DNA of 64,000 nucleotides from Sphingobacteriales bacterium 46-32 (GCA_001898485.1 MKTY01000014.1:248001-312000), one strand, 5' to 3'; positions 24,131 to 32,373 are shown, numbered from the stretch's first letter. The notes: a model not told the origin generated them from the sequence alone. Program-made: numbers and translations.

Positions 24131-26491
24131 ATGATCAAAAACTATCTTCTGGTTGCCTGGCGTAACCTGTGGCGTAAGAAAAGTTTTTCCATTCTTAATA
24201 TTACGGGACTGTCTATCGGAATGGCAGCCGCCGTGCTTATCCTGTTATGGATCCAAAGTGAAATGCGGTATGATCAGGGGTATGCCAATAAAGAACGGAT
24301 TTATGATGTCTGGAACCGGTTTAAGAAAAACGGCGAAATCAATTGCTGGCGCACCACGCCCAAAGTGATGGCCAGCGCCATCCAGGCTGATTATCCGGAG
24401 GTAGAGCAAACCACGAGGGTTAATTATCCTACATCTGTATTATTCAGCCTCGGTGATAAACGGATTACAGCCCGAACCTGCGCTGTAGACTCTACGTTTC
24501 TGAATATTTTCGAGTTGCCCCTGCTGGAAGGTAACCGTTCTAAGGCTCTTGATGGTCTGTATTCACTGGTAGTTACACAGGATCTGGCCAAACGGTTATT
24601 TGGCGATGAAAATCCGATGGGCAAGGTCGTGAAGCTGAATAACGAGCACAATTTTACGGTGACGGGTGTATTGAAAGAAAAACCCCGCAACAGCCGGTTT
24701 AATTTTGAGTGCCTGGTTTCCTGGGCCTATCTGCGGTTTATGGGCGAGGATGATAGTTTCTGGGGCAATAACTCAACCAGTACCTATGTAAAGCTGAAAA
24801 AGAATGCTTCGTTTGATGCGATGCAGGCCAAGATACTTACACTGCGTAAAAAATACGATAAGGAAGATCCAGATATGGAAACCTTTCTTTATCCGGTTAC
24901 ACGTACTTATCTGCACGGCCGTTTTGAGAATGGCAAAGAAGCCGGGGGACGTATTGAGATCGTTCGCCTTTTTGGCATAATTGCCGGGTTTATTCTGCTG
25001 GTAGCCTGTATCAATTTTATGAACCTGAGCACTGCTCGTAGTGAGAAACGCGCCAAGGAGGTAGGTATACGCAAGGTAGTAGGTGCCCGCCGCCGTTCAC
25101 TCATAGCTCAGTTTCTTGGCGAGTCTGTTCTGATGTCGTTGCTGGCTGCTGTTGTAGCAGTGCTGATTGTACAACTGGCATTACCTGCATTCAATAAACT
25201 CGTGGATCGTCAGCTGGCGCTGGAGTGGAACAACGGTACATTCTGGCTGGGCGCCCTGGTATTTGTAATCGCCACCGGTCTGCTGGCAGGTAGTTACCCA
25301 GCGCTGTTCCTTTCTTCGTTTAAGCCGGTAAGTGTGATGAAGGGCACATTTAAGGCGGCCAATGCGTTGATTACTCCGCGTAAGGTACTGGTGATAGGCC
25401 AGTTTACATTTGCTATTGTACTCATTATTGCCACAATCATTGTGCGTCAGCAAATGTATAATGCCCAGCAGCGGCAGACGGGTTACGATAAAGGCAATCT
25501 CATCTATACATTTATGGAAGGGGATATGTATAAGAATTATGAGGTGATCAAACAGGAGGTGCTTTCTTCCGGTGCAGTCACTTCCATCACCAAAACGAGC
25601 GCACCTATCACAGAAAGCTGGAGCAATACCTGGGGTATGTACTGGAACGGGAAGGATCCCGATGACAAACGGGTTGTAAACCGGCTGTGTGCTGATAATG
25701 CAATAGTAAAAACAATCGGTCTTCAACTGGTACAGGGACGTGATTTTGATCTTACTACTTACCCAACCGATTCAAATGCCACTATCCTCAACGAAAGCGC
25801 CGTAAAACTGATGGGGTTAAAAGAGCCCCTGGGTCAGATTATAAAGGATATGGGAGAGGAGTTTAAAGTAATTGGTGTTGTAAAAGACTTTATTGTAGAA
25901 TCGCCTTATCAGCCAGTAAACCCCATGGCCATACATGGAGCAAAGGGGTATTTTAATGTTATTAATCTGAAACTGAATCCTGCGCATACCAATACAGCCA
26001 ATATCAGTAAGATTGAAGCCATCTTCAAGAAACATAATCCTGAATACCCTTATAACTATCGCTTTACCGATGAAGAGTATTCGCACAAATTTGATAACGA
26101 AAAACGTACCGGCACACTGGCCACTTTGTTTGCATTGCTGACAATTGTGATCTCCTGCCTGGGACTGTTTGGGCTGGCCAGCTATATGGCCGAAAACAGA
26201 ATTAAGGAAATAGGTGTGCGTAAAGTGCTTGGAGCCTCCGTAGGTTCTATCACCCGCCTGCTTTCCGTTGACTTTCTGAAGCTGATCCTGGTTTCATTTG
26301 TAATTGCCGCACCGCTTGGTTACTGGGCTATGCACAACTGGCTCAAAGATTTCCCGTATCGTGTACCTATACAATGGTGGGTATTTGCTGCGGCAGGACT
26401 TCTTTCGGTGGGCATTGCCTTGCTGACAGTTAGTTTCCAGGCTTTGCGTGCTGCCCGGAGCAACCCGATGAATAGTCTGCGGACAGAATAA
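24131..26491 (+). CDS. ABC transporter permease, FtsX/MacB type with two FtsX domains
   Basis: This 786-residue membrane protein has an N-terminal helix (residues about 20-42, ILNITGLSIGMAAAVLILLWI) and a large periplasmic MacB-type domain. Three membrane segments form a first FtsX domain (about 280-430). A further helix and second periplasmic domain are followed by a second FtsX domain (about 670-780) containing RIKEIGVRKVLGAS. This duplicated architecture is very common in Bacteroidetes and usually works by mechanotransmission rather than solute transport. No ATPase gene is adjacent. The substrate or target is unknown. Confidence 0.93.
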   Translation: MIKNYLLVAWRNLWRKKSFSILNITGLSIGMAAAVLILLWIQSEMRYDQGYANKERIYDVWNRFKKNGEINCWRTTPKVMASAIQADYPEVEQTTRVNYPTSVLFSLGDKRITARTCAVDSTFLNIFELPLLEGNRSKALDGLYSLVVTQDLAKRLFGDENPMGKVVKLNNEHNFTVTGVLKEKPRNSRFNFECLVSWAYLRFMGEDDSFWGNNSTSTYVKLKKNASFDAMQAKILTLRKKYDKEDPDMETFLYPVTRTYLHGRFENGKEAGGRIEIVRLFGIIAGFILLVACINFMNLSTARSEKRAKEVGIRKVVGARRRSLIAQFLGESVLMSLLAAVVAVLIVQLALPAFNKLVDRQLALEWNNGTFWLGALVFVIATGLLAGSYPALFLSSFKPVSVMKGTFKAANALITPRKVLVIGQFTFAIVLIIATIIVRQQMYNAQQRQTGYDKGNLIYTFMEGDMYKNYEVIKQEVLSSGAVTSITKTSAPITESWSNTWGMYWNGKDPDDKRVVNRLCADNAIVKTIGLQLVQGRDFDLTTYPTDSNATILNESAVKLMGLKEPLGQIIKDMGEEFKVIGVVKDFIVESPYQPVNPMAIHGAKGYFNVINLKLNPAHTNTANISKIEAIFKKHNPEYPYNYRFTDEEYSHKFDNEKRTGTLATLFALLTIVISCLGLFGLASYMAENRIKEIGVRKVLGASVGSITRLLSVDFLKLILVSFVIAAPLGYWAMHNWLKDFPYRVPIQWWVFAAAGLLSVGIALLTVSFQALRAARSNPMNSLRTE

Positions 26492-26498
26492 TAATCAT

Positions 26499-26700
26499 CT
26501 CATTGGTTGGTCTCAGACTTTTTTGGTTGGTCTGAGACCTTTTTTGGTTGCTCTGAGACCAACCAATGAGAATCGTGAAAAATAATCAGGGGGCTGGTCT
26601 GTGACCGCCCCCTTTTTGGTTGGCCTGAGACTTTTTTGGTAGGTCTGAGACCTTTTTTGGTTGGCCTGAGACTTTTTTGGTTGGTCTCAGACCAGCCAAT
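26499..26700. repeat. Tandem and inverted GGTTGGTCTGAGACC-T6 element
   Basis: Seven to eight units of about 20 bp contain GGTTGGTCTGAGACC or variants, each followed by T5-T6. A perfect 19-bp inverted repeat, CTCATTGGTTGGTCTCAGA at 26499-26517 with its complement at 26552-26570, encloses the first units. The family is unrelated to the period 7-9 islands. It starts 8 bp after the FtsX permease stop. Confidence 0.85.
26589..26617 (+). terminator. Possible terminator inside the tandem element
   Basis: GGGGGC at 26589-26594 pairs with GCCCCC at 26607-26612 around a 12-nt loop, followed by T5. It could end transcription of the FtsX permease gene. Confidence 0.55.
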
Positions 26701-26704
26701 TACA

Positions 26705-26722
26705 TGTAGTATGCATACTACA
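26705..26722. promoter_or_regulatory. Perfect 18-bp palindrome, possible operator
   Basis: TGTAGTATGCATACTACA is a perfect palindrome in gene-free sequence, about 135 bp upstream of a 29-codon ORF with its own terminator. It is the right size for a dimeric repressor site. No regulator gene is nearby. Confidence 0.4.
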
Positions 26723-26856
26723 AATCGTCGGGGGGCGGTATTACAGGCAAATGAGCGCTTCAACTATTTTTTTGGGGGCAGCGATGTTCTTTCTTTGTAT
26801 CAGCAAATGAGGCACCCTTTTACAAGCTTATAGCCCGTTTTTTATCCTTTATCCTG

Positions 26857-26946
26857 ATGAAAACAAAGATCCAACAGTCCAGTAACCGCCCGTGCGGTAG
26901 CCATGAAAAACAAATGGTCCATCCGGAACCTCAAAAGCTGTCCTAA
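26857..26946 (+). CDS. Possible 29-residue peptide ORF followed by a terminator
   Basis: The ATG at 26857 opens a 29-codon frame starting MKTKIQQSSNRPCG, with one Cys, two His and two Pro-flanked positions. It ends at 26946, only 6 bp before a strong intrinsic terminator. The terminator implies that a transcript ends here and no longer ORF explains it. It could equally be an untranslated small RNA. I recognise no family. Confidence 0.3.
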   Translation: MKTKIQQSSNRPCGSHEKQMVHPEPQKLS

Positions 26947-26952
26947 AATTTC

Positions 26953-26985
26953 GTGCCACCCCTCCACCGGGGGTGGCACTTTTAT
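26953..26985 (+). terminator. Intrinsic terminator, no known gene upstream
   Basis: A 10-bp GC-rich stem GTGCCACCCC / GGGGTGGCAC with a 7-nt loop runs into TTTTATTT. It lies in the 946-bp interval 26492-27437, which otherwise holds the tandem element, a palindrome, small ORFs and an FNR-type box. Confidence 0.8.
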
Positions 26986-27209
26986 TTCTGAAAAATGCTG
27001 ATACTAACGATATATACAATCTGGCGCAACCGGTCGCTGCTACGGCAGAAGCTTCAACGACTCGTTGCGAAGCATGTAATAGGTGCCGCGATTGTGCCCT
27101 GATGGGATACTTACGTGCAGGTGTTATGAAAGAGGACGGGGCTCAATCAGCCATGGTCATCATTCATAACAGAAAGTAACGCTATGTCGGTTTCTGATTA
27201 AAGCCGGGA

Positions 27210-27225
27210 TTTGATAAATATCAAA
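27210..27225. promoter_or_regulatory. FNR/CRP-type binding site
   Basis: TTTGATAAATATCAAA is a perfect 16-bp palindrome containing TTGAT-N4-ATCAA, the exact FNR consensus. It lies 213 bp upstream of the HATPase-like gene at 27438. Confidence 0.5.
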
Positions 27226-27437
27226 GTGATTTTACGGCCAGGCATACGTGTAGTGAAATGGAAACCCTAATATGAAACATGTAGTAAAAGCGCTACACCT
27301 GCAGCCGTACATTTTTTACAAATCATTCAGTGCTTGTTCTATTTTATTTGCTGCTGACCTGTATTTACTTTGATGCTGAAATGGAAACTAACTGCTTTCT
27401 TATTAATCATCCCAATAACCTATAAAACCAATCATGT

Positions 27438-27827
27438 ATGGAAACACTTCAACACATTGCAGGCCGTATTGCCGGTAGTTTCCTTCCGGCAGCTGTACGT
27501 CACAACAATTTTTTTATAAATGATATTCCGGCCGATCTGCCGATCGACCATAACCAGGAATGGGTAGCTTCTGTAATTGGAGGCATGCTGGCTACGGTCA
27601 TAGATCATGCACGCGATACCTGTATCCGTCTTTCTGCCCGCAAATATGGGTATGTGATGGTACTGGAAGTACGTGAGTCGGGTAGTATTAATGGCTATGC
27701 CATGGCCTGTGGCCTGCAGGAAGTACAGGGCCTGGCCGAAAAAATCGGCGGCTGCCTTAACATCAGCATCACCCGCCCCGAAACAACCATCTCATTCAGT
27801 TTCCCGAATCTGCCAATAGCAGCATAG
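27438..27827 (+). CDS. Orphan protein resembling a degenerate histidine-kinase ATPase domain
   Basis: This 129-residue protein has the order of a HATPase_c domain. QEWVASVIGGMLATVIDHA stands where the N-box helix lies, EVRESGSI where the D-x-G-x-G box lies, AEKIGGCLNI for the G2 region and TTISFSFP for the final strand. The catalytic Asn and the acidic G1 motif are not conserved, so ATP binding is doubtful. There is no phosphoacceptor or sensor domain. It could be a regulatory pseudo-kinase fragment acting on a partner. A perfect FNR-type palindrome lies upstream, and the stop codon is in a repeat arm. Confidence 0.7.
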   Translation: METLQHIAGRIAGSFLPAAVRHNNFFINDIPADLPIDHNQEWVASVIGGMLATVIDHARDTCIRLSARKYGYVMVLEVRESGSINGYAMACGLQEVQGLAEKIGGCLNISITRPETTISFSFPNLPIAA

Positions 27828-27828
27828 T

Positions 27829-28022
27829 GGAGGACAGTGGGCAGTTGACAGTTGACAGTGAACAGTTGACAGTGGGCAGTTGACAGTGGGCAGTTGACAG
27901 TGGACAGTGAACAGTTGACAGTGGGCAGTTGACAAGTTAATAGCCGATAGTTGTTACTTAGAACTTACAACTTAGAACTTACAACTTAGTACTTACAACT
28001 TAGAACTTACAACTTATAAGCC
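27829..28022. repeat. Intergenic island: period-7 CAGTTGA left arm, period-7 AACTTAC right arm
   Basis: The left arm at 27836-27931 has about thirteen 7-mers CAGTTGA, CAGTGGG, CAGTGAA and CAGTGGA. The right arm at 27955-28019 has about eight 7-mers AACTTAC, AACTTAG, TACTTAC and AACTTAT. Both arms have period 7 but unrelated unit sequences. Confidence 0.9.
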
Positions 28023-28051
28023 TTTCAGCTTCCCCCTTTCACCATTAACCT

Positions 28052-28867
28052 TTATAAATACCTTTCGCTTAAGGCCTGTGTAAAAATCTTATAGTAGCTG
28101 ATCGCATCTGCCGGTTTGTTGTGCTGAACCAGTTCAACAGCCGGCAGGATCATTTTCTGATACATATATTCCAGAATTTCTTCTTTATTGTCGGCAGAAC
28201 GGATGGCGTTTACCAGCGCTGGTCCCAGTCTGTCATATACCTGTAGCATTTCTTCTCCTTCCCTGTTGGTACGCATATGTTGCTCGCGCAGTCTGCGCAG
28301 GGTATTAAGCTCCGTACAATTGTCGGCAAGCCCCCGGTGTGTAACACAGGCTGTAGTCAGGAAACAGTTGCCTCCTTCAGAAATACTGCTGGGGTCATGA
28401 TAGTTGAAGTTCAGGATCGGGTTATTTTTTTTATCCAGCAGTGAAGCGCTGAGATAAGGAGTGATGACGAATTTTGGATTTTTGGGTATTTGCTTTATGA
28501 ATTTGTGATCACCATCTTTCTTATCCAGTTTGGTGCTGACCTCCCATTTGACCGGGCTGTCTTCCAGCTTTTTCACGCCGGTAATACGAAAGCCATATTC
28601 AGTGACTTTGCTGGCTTCTGTCTGCGAGCTGTTTTCAAAGAAATAAGCTTTAAGCGTCAGTTTTTTTGCCTCGTCGGAGGCGGTAGAGAAATTACTCAGC
28701 GTGTTGTTATATACGGCGATATCATACAGCCACTGCGCCTGTAACGAATTGTTTTTGGGTGTGACATAGTAGGTGGGCGAATCCTGCAGCCTGCGAATTG
28801 CTTTTGGTAAACCGGCGGCTGCAAAAATGGCAAAACTGCTTTGCTGAAGGAAGGTCCTGCGTTTCAT
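28052..28867 (-). CDS. CFI-box C-terminal domain protein, exported
   Basis: This 271-residue protein begins MKRRTFLQQSSFAIFAAAG, a signal with a twin-Arg/Lys start. A beta-rich middle domain follows. The C-terminus has the CFI-box CFLTTACVTHRGLADNC and then a conserved helical tail with LNTLRRLRE, a domain found at the ends of diverse bacterial proteins. The role of the box is unknown. The start at 28867 was chosen for the signal peptide; a longer frame adds 13 residues. The stop overlaps a repeat-like TTTATAAAGG. It diverges from the DinB gene. Confidence 0.75.
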   Translation of the reverse strand: MKRRTFLQQSSFAIFAAAGLPKAIRRLQDSPTYYVTPKNNSLQAQWLYDIAVYNNTLSNFSTASDEAKKLTLKAYFFENSSQTEASKVTEYGFRITGVKKLEDSPVKWEVSTKLDKKDGDHKFIKQIPKNPKFVITPYLSASLLDKKNNPILNFNYHDPSSISEGGNCFLTTACVTHRGLADNCTELNTLRRLREQHMRTNREGEEMLQVYDRLGPALVNAIRSADNKEEILEYMYQKMILPAVELVQHNKPADAISYYKIFTQALSERYL

Positions 28868-28969
28868 TTTTTGCTGAAAAATAACTGAGCTGCTTTTGCC
28901 AGTCAATACCCATTAATGGGTACAGCAATAACGGGAAATTACGCATGGTGAAACGACTGTCTGTTTCGC

Positions 28970-28977
28970 TAATTTGC
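28970..28977 (+). promoter_or_regulatory. -7-like promoter box of the DinB gene
   Basis: TAATTTGC is one base shorter in spacing than TAnnTTTG and ends 5 nt before the ATG at 28983. Confidence 0.35.
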
Positions 28978-28982
28978 AGTTT

Positions 28983-29495
28983 ATGAGTAATCAAGAACCC
29001 GAATACTGGCTGAGTGGCCCGGTGGCAGGTATCCCGCCACTTTTGCAACCAGTGGCCCATGCCCTGCTACAGGCCCGGCGCGAAGTACTGGCAATAGCCG
29101 CTGAGTTCCCGGAACATCTCCTCTGGGAAAAGCCTGCCGGACTGGCGTCTGTTGGTTTTCATCTTCAACACCTGCGTGGAGTACTCGACCGGTTATTCAC
29201 CTATGCCCGTGGTCAGTCACTCACCCCGGATCAACTTAATCAACTGAAAGGAGAAGGTCAGCCAGACTCCGGTACAACGTCTGTGATGGAACTGTTAGCT
29301 GCCTTTGATCAGCAGGTAGAAAAATCGTTGCAGCAACTACAGCAAACAGCAGAGATAACATTGACAGAAACCCGTCTGGTTGGTCGCGCTGCCATACCTT
29401 CTACCACTATCGGATTGCTGGTACACGCCGCAGAACATACAATGCGCCATACCGGACAACTGCTGGTTACCGTACGCATATTGCAGACCGGATAA
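28983..29495 (+). CDS. DinB family protein
   Basis: This 170-residue four-helix DinB/YfiT-fold protein has the three metal-binding histidine regions: FHLQHLRGVLDR (about residue 58), VHAAEHTMRH and HTGQLL near the C-terminus. The family includes metal-dependent hydrolases and thiol-S-transferases using bacillithiol or mycothiol. Because bshC and a YfiT-like transferase occur in the same window, a bacillithiol-linked detoxification role is plausible but not shown. Start at the ATG that follows the promoter box. Confidence 0.88.
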   Translation: MSNQEPEYWLSGPVAGIPPLLQPVAHALLQARREVLAIAAEFPEHLLWEKPAGLASVGFHLQHLRGVLDRLFTYARGQSLTPDQLNQLKGEGQPDSGTTSVMELLAAFDQQVEKSLQQLQQTAEITLTETRLVGRAAIPSTTIGLLVHAAEHTMRHTGQLLVTVRILQTG

Positions 29496-29529
29496 AACAA
29501 AGCGGGTATTCCTTTAATAACAAGCAGTA

Positions 29530-29730
29530 TTATTTGCTCTTCGGTACGTTCATTCCCTTTTCTTTCATCTGAGCCAATAATTTGGCTGGTATGGGCCGGC
29601 AGGAGCAGTTTTGCAGATGAGCAAGATGCCATTGCACGCGTTGTTCAAAGCTGGCATTGGCAGGCATAGGATGCTTGTGATGCCAGTCTGCATTCATTCG
29701 TGGTGCTGAAGAAGATTTTGAAGTAGCCAT
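29530..29730 (-). CDS. Conserved small protein of unknown function (WH/HxxNCSCRP)
   Basis: This 66-residue soluble protein has a striking pattern: DWHHKHPMP, then QRVQWHLAHLQNCSCRPIP. The clustered His and Cys residues could bind a metal. I have the impression that short proteins with the motif WHLxHxxNCxCRxIP are conserved in Bacteroidetes, but I cannot name a family. It lies 10 bp downstream of the membrane protein gene at 29741-30253 on the same strand, so the two are probably cotranscribed. Confidence 0.7.
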   Translation of the reverse strand: MATSKSSSAPRMNADWHHKHPMPANASFEQRVQWHLAHLQNCSCRPIPAKLLAQMKEKGMNVPKSK

Positions 29731-29740
29731 TCAATAAGTT

Positions 29741-30253
29741 TTATGATGAGGAAGACTGGTTGATCAGCGACCGGGCGGAGCCTGGCCATTTACCGGCAAG
29801 CGGACTGATGCCGGAGGTACGGATACAAAGCAGGTAAAGGCCAACAGCCATTACGATGGTAGACGGAAAGGCAGCGCCGATACCGAGTGGCGTTATGGCC
29901 AGCAAAAAAAGAATACCTCCGATACAGCCGGTGCGGCAAAACCATCCGCTGTTTAATAGCGCAAAACCGGCAATCAGCTGGCAAAGTGCAATCATACTTA
30001 CAATAAAAACACTGTTCGCGGCAAAATAGCCATTGATAAAATGCCGGTACGACGACAGAAAAGTTGTATCTGCATACAGCTGATACAACGACGGGTGGGT
30101 ATGTATGGTAATATTGTTGACAATACCTGCGCCGATAAACAGGAGAGCGAATAAAATACGCCCTGTTCTCGGCCGCTTGATGGCTGCCAGCAATAAAAGC
30201 AGGGCAACGAGGTTAGAAACCAGCCATGCCGGCCAGTATTCAGCAAATGACAT
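29741..30253 (-). CDS. Small integral membrane protein of unknown function
   Basis: This 170-residue protein has about five hydrophobic segments (around residues 10-25, 33-50, 82-102, 107-125 and 127-145) and a polar Ser-rich tail. No conserved motif that I can name. Upstream is an arginase-family gene on the same strand, separated by 66 bp; downstream is the small WH-motif gene after 10 bp. Confidence 0.65.
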   Translation of the reverse strand: MSFAEYWPAWLVSNLVALLLLLAAIKRPRTGRILFALLFIGAGIVNNITIHTHPSLYQLYADTTFLSSYRHFINGYFAANSVFIVSMIALCQLIAGFALLNSGWFCRTGCIGGILFLLAITPLGIGAAFPSTIVMAVGLYLLCIRTSGISPLAGKWPGSARSLINQSSSS

Positions 30254-30319
30254 AGGCCCGAATTTTTAACAAGGATAGAAAAAGGCAAAAAGGATGGATA
30301 TGACCGGCCTCAGCGGCAG

Positions 30320-31234
30320 CTATGATTGTTGGCAGCCTGAGGGTGCCTGCAACAATGGCAACATTTCTTTAATAAAACGCCGGGTTACATCGCCGCTGAT
30401 ATCGAGGCAGGGATCAAGAATCGTAATGTCTAATCCGGTAAGCATTGGACTGGCCAGCAGTGGGCTCAGCCATTTACCCAGTTCATCGTATGAAAGCCCT
30501 CCTGGATCCGGGCTATCTACAGCTGGCATCCATCGGGGATCAAGCACATCCACATCCAGGTGAAGCCAGAATCCATCCAACTGCTGCTGCTGTATCCGTT
30601 GCAGCCAGTCACAACATACCCGCGCTGCATCGAGCCGGCGCATTTCAAAGAGATCGATATACCTTATTCGTGATTGCCTGATAAAGTCCACATAGCGGGT
30701 GTCCATTTCACGATTGCCGGCACAGCACACATTCTCTTCTGAGAAATAGGGCCCCAGATTGTTTATGTTGGCCAGTATATCATCTGCATGACCGGTTACG
30801 ATCGACAGATCCATACCAGCGGCGCCACCTGTTCCTGAAAAAGAAGCCGGCATAAAATCCGTATGTCCATCGATTGTAAACAAGCCATAATTACCGTGCT
30901 GTTTTAATGCCAGTCCAATGCCTGTAAGTATGCTGCAATCGCCACCGATAGCCAGAATTTTGCCTGGTTTTTCCAGCAACGGTTGAAGCGCTTCTGCCTG
31001 CTTCTGTGCATAGCTGGCAATAGCTGGCGCATTACGTATGCCGCTGAATGTATGCATCAGCATCGAATAGGGAGGGGCTTGAACATTAACCGGGTCTGCT
31101 ACCTGCAAGGCCTCCTGAAATCCCCATTGCCGTAGCCAGTCAGGTAAATTACGGACGCCCGGTTCTACACCGGGTGCAGGTTCTTTAAGACCCAGGTTAC
31201 TGGGAAACTCGATAATGTGATAACGGGTGCTCAT
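30320..31234 (-). CDS. Arginase/agmatinase/formimidoylglutamase family hydrolase
   Basis: This 304-residue ureohydrolase-fold protein has the metal-binding blocks GGDCSILTG (about residue 100), TIDGHTDFMP and LDVDVLDPRWMPAVDSPDPGG. The last two carry the usual Asp and His ligands. The first block has Cys where most arginases have His (GGDHS), a variant seen in a subgroup of the family. It should hydrolyse a guanidino or formimidoyl compound with a binuclear Mn site; the actual substrate cannot be called. Isolated from other arginine or histidine catabolic genes. Confidence 0.88.
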   Translation of the reverse strand: MSTRYHIIEFPSNLGLKEPAPGVEPGVRNLPDWLRQWGFQEALQVADPVNVQAPPYSMLMHTFSGIRNAPAIASYAQKQAEALQPLLEKPGKILAIGGDCSILTGIGLALKQHGNYGLFTIDGHTDFMPASFSGTGGAAGMDLSIVTGHADDILANINNLGPYFSEENVCCAGNREMDTRYVDFIRQSRIRYIDLFEMRRLDAARVCCDWLQRIQQQQLDGFWLHLDVDVLDPRWMPAVDSPDPGGLSYDELGKWLSPLLASPMLTGLDITILDPCLDISGDVTRRFIKEMLPLLQAPSGCQQS

Positions 31235-31399
31235 TGCTGACAGTTAGTAAATATAATCGTTACTCAAACCAAAATGCCTCTGCGATCAGCATAGGTCCTT
31301 TTATCTGAATAATAAAAAAGGTAATTGACTATAGCCGTCAATTACCTGTCCAGGTACAGAAATATATGATTAAACCAAACTTGCAAAAGCGGGCCAGAT

Positions 31400-31813
31400 T
31401 TACCGGCGTTCATAAAACCGCATGGAACTTCCGAGTCCGCCACCATAGTCCCGGCTGAAAGACAACTTGGCATCTTCCAGGTAATAAAACGTAGTGTTGT
31501 CTGTACCACTGGATGATGCGCGAAAAGTGATCTGTCTTACAGTCAGGTTATTATTTCTTTGTGGAGCCGATACGCTATAAGTACCCTCCTGTGCGGTTAC
31601 TCCATTGCGGATAATCTCGAAATGGTTTTTGCTATCAAATATCAGGAACTCCACTATACCAGTCGATTGGGGTGTAATGATGGCCGATGAAGCCATATTG
31701 GGCACTTCGCTTGTCCACTCCCAGGTACCGGGTAGATTACTGTCAAATTCATTCTTGGATTTGGTACAACCTGCACTCAGGGCTGCCAGCAGCAAAATGG
31801 CGATAATACGCAT
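31400..31813 (-). CDS. Small lipoprotein, lipocalin-like
   Basis: This 137-residue protein has a lipoprotein signal peptide with lipobox LSAGC (Cys at about residue 16). After it comes LPGTWEWTSE, a beta-rich domain and a final SMRFYERR, as in the lipocalin-like proteins common in Bacteroidetes. It is probably anchored to the outer membrane. Function is unknown. It is the downstream neighbour of the exported gene at 31867 on the same strand, with a 53-bp gap. Confidence 0.75.
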   Translation of the reverse strand: MRIIAILLLAALSAGCTKSKNEFDSNLPGTWEWTSEVPNMASSAIITPQSTGIVEFLIFDSKNHFEIIRNGVTAQEGTYSVSAPQRNNNLTVRQITFRASSSGTDNTTFYYLEDAKLSFSRDYGGGLGSSMRFYERR

Positions 31814-31866
31814 ATGCTTTTTTGTTTGCTGACAGTCCCATCAGCGAAAACGTTGCGTGGATTTGT

Positions 31867-32289
31867 TTAGAATCGATCGGGCGGGGGTGGCGGCAGGCTG
31901 TTGTTGTGCGAACTTTGCAGCTCTTCCCGTATTTCACCTCTTCTTTTCAGGTAATTGGTGAATTGTTTTTCGGAAAGCGCCCCCTTTAGCTCTTCTTCCT
32001 GCTGCTTTTCCAGGGCCTGCATGCGGGCAGGGTCGGGTTTATTCGTTTTTAATAAAGTCATTCGCTCTTTGGCAAAACGGAGATTGATATCTTTTACGCG
32101 ATTCAGTTCCGGCTTTTTCAGTTTTAATTTTTTCTTCATCCATTGCGTTTCTGCGTCGGCCATATCTTCGGCCGTTACTTGCTGAAAACGCGGACCGCCG
32201 TCGCCGGGTGGCTGTGCCTGTAAAGAATGCTGACCTGCGGTCAGGAATAGAATAAGAAGCAGCATCAATCTGCCAACGGTACGATTCAT
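31867..32289 (-). CDS. Exported helical protein, Spy/CpxP-like
   Basis: This protein of about 140 residues has a signal peptide (LMLLLILFLTAGQHSLQAQ). The mature part is Lys/Glu/Gln-rich and helical, with RVKDINLRFAKERMTLL and EEELKGALSEKQFTNYLKRR, followed by a Pro-rich tail with a P6 run. The layout resembles Spy/CpxP-like periplasmic chaperones or metal-stress proteins, in which a loose LTxxQ-like motif (here LSEKQF) is conserved. The start at M13 of the longest frame was chosen to give a clean signal peptide; 32325 is possible. Confidence 0.7.
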   Translation of the reverse strand: MNRTVGRLMLLLILFLTAGQHSLQAQPPGDGGPRFQQVTAEDMADAETQWMKKKLKLKKPELNRVKDINLRFAKERMTLLKTNKPDPARMQALEKQQEEELKGALSEKQFTNYLKRRGEIREELQSSHNNSLPPPPPDRF

Positions 32290-32373
32290 AATACTACTGT
32301 GCATGTTTTTTATTGCAATATGCATCGTGGCAATAAGCAGGCATTTATAAACTCGACCATAAGGTAGAATATA

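Noticed and set aside
26500-26763. 87-codon minus-strand ORF across the GGTTGGTCTGAGACC element
   Set aside because: The frame is made of the tandem repeat (repeated T-N-Q and P-T-K-K) and is open only because the unit lacks stops in that frame.
26973-27179. 68-codon ORF with the cluster C-x2-C-x2-C-x2-C, near the FNR-type box
   Set aside because: The only start is a GTG inside the intrinsic terminator stem, there is no ATG in frame after the preceding stop at 26904, and no family is recognised.
27272-27373. 33-codon ORF between the FNR-type box and the HATPase-like gene
   Set aside because: Short, with no supporting signal; more likely part of the leader.
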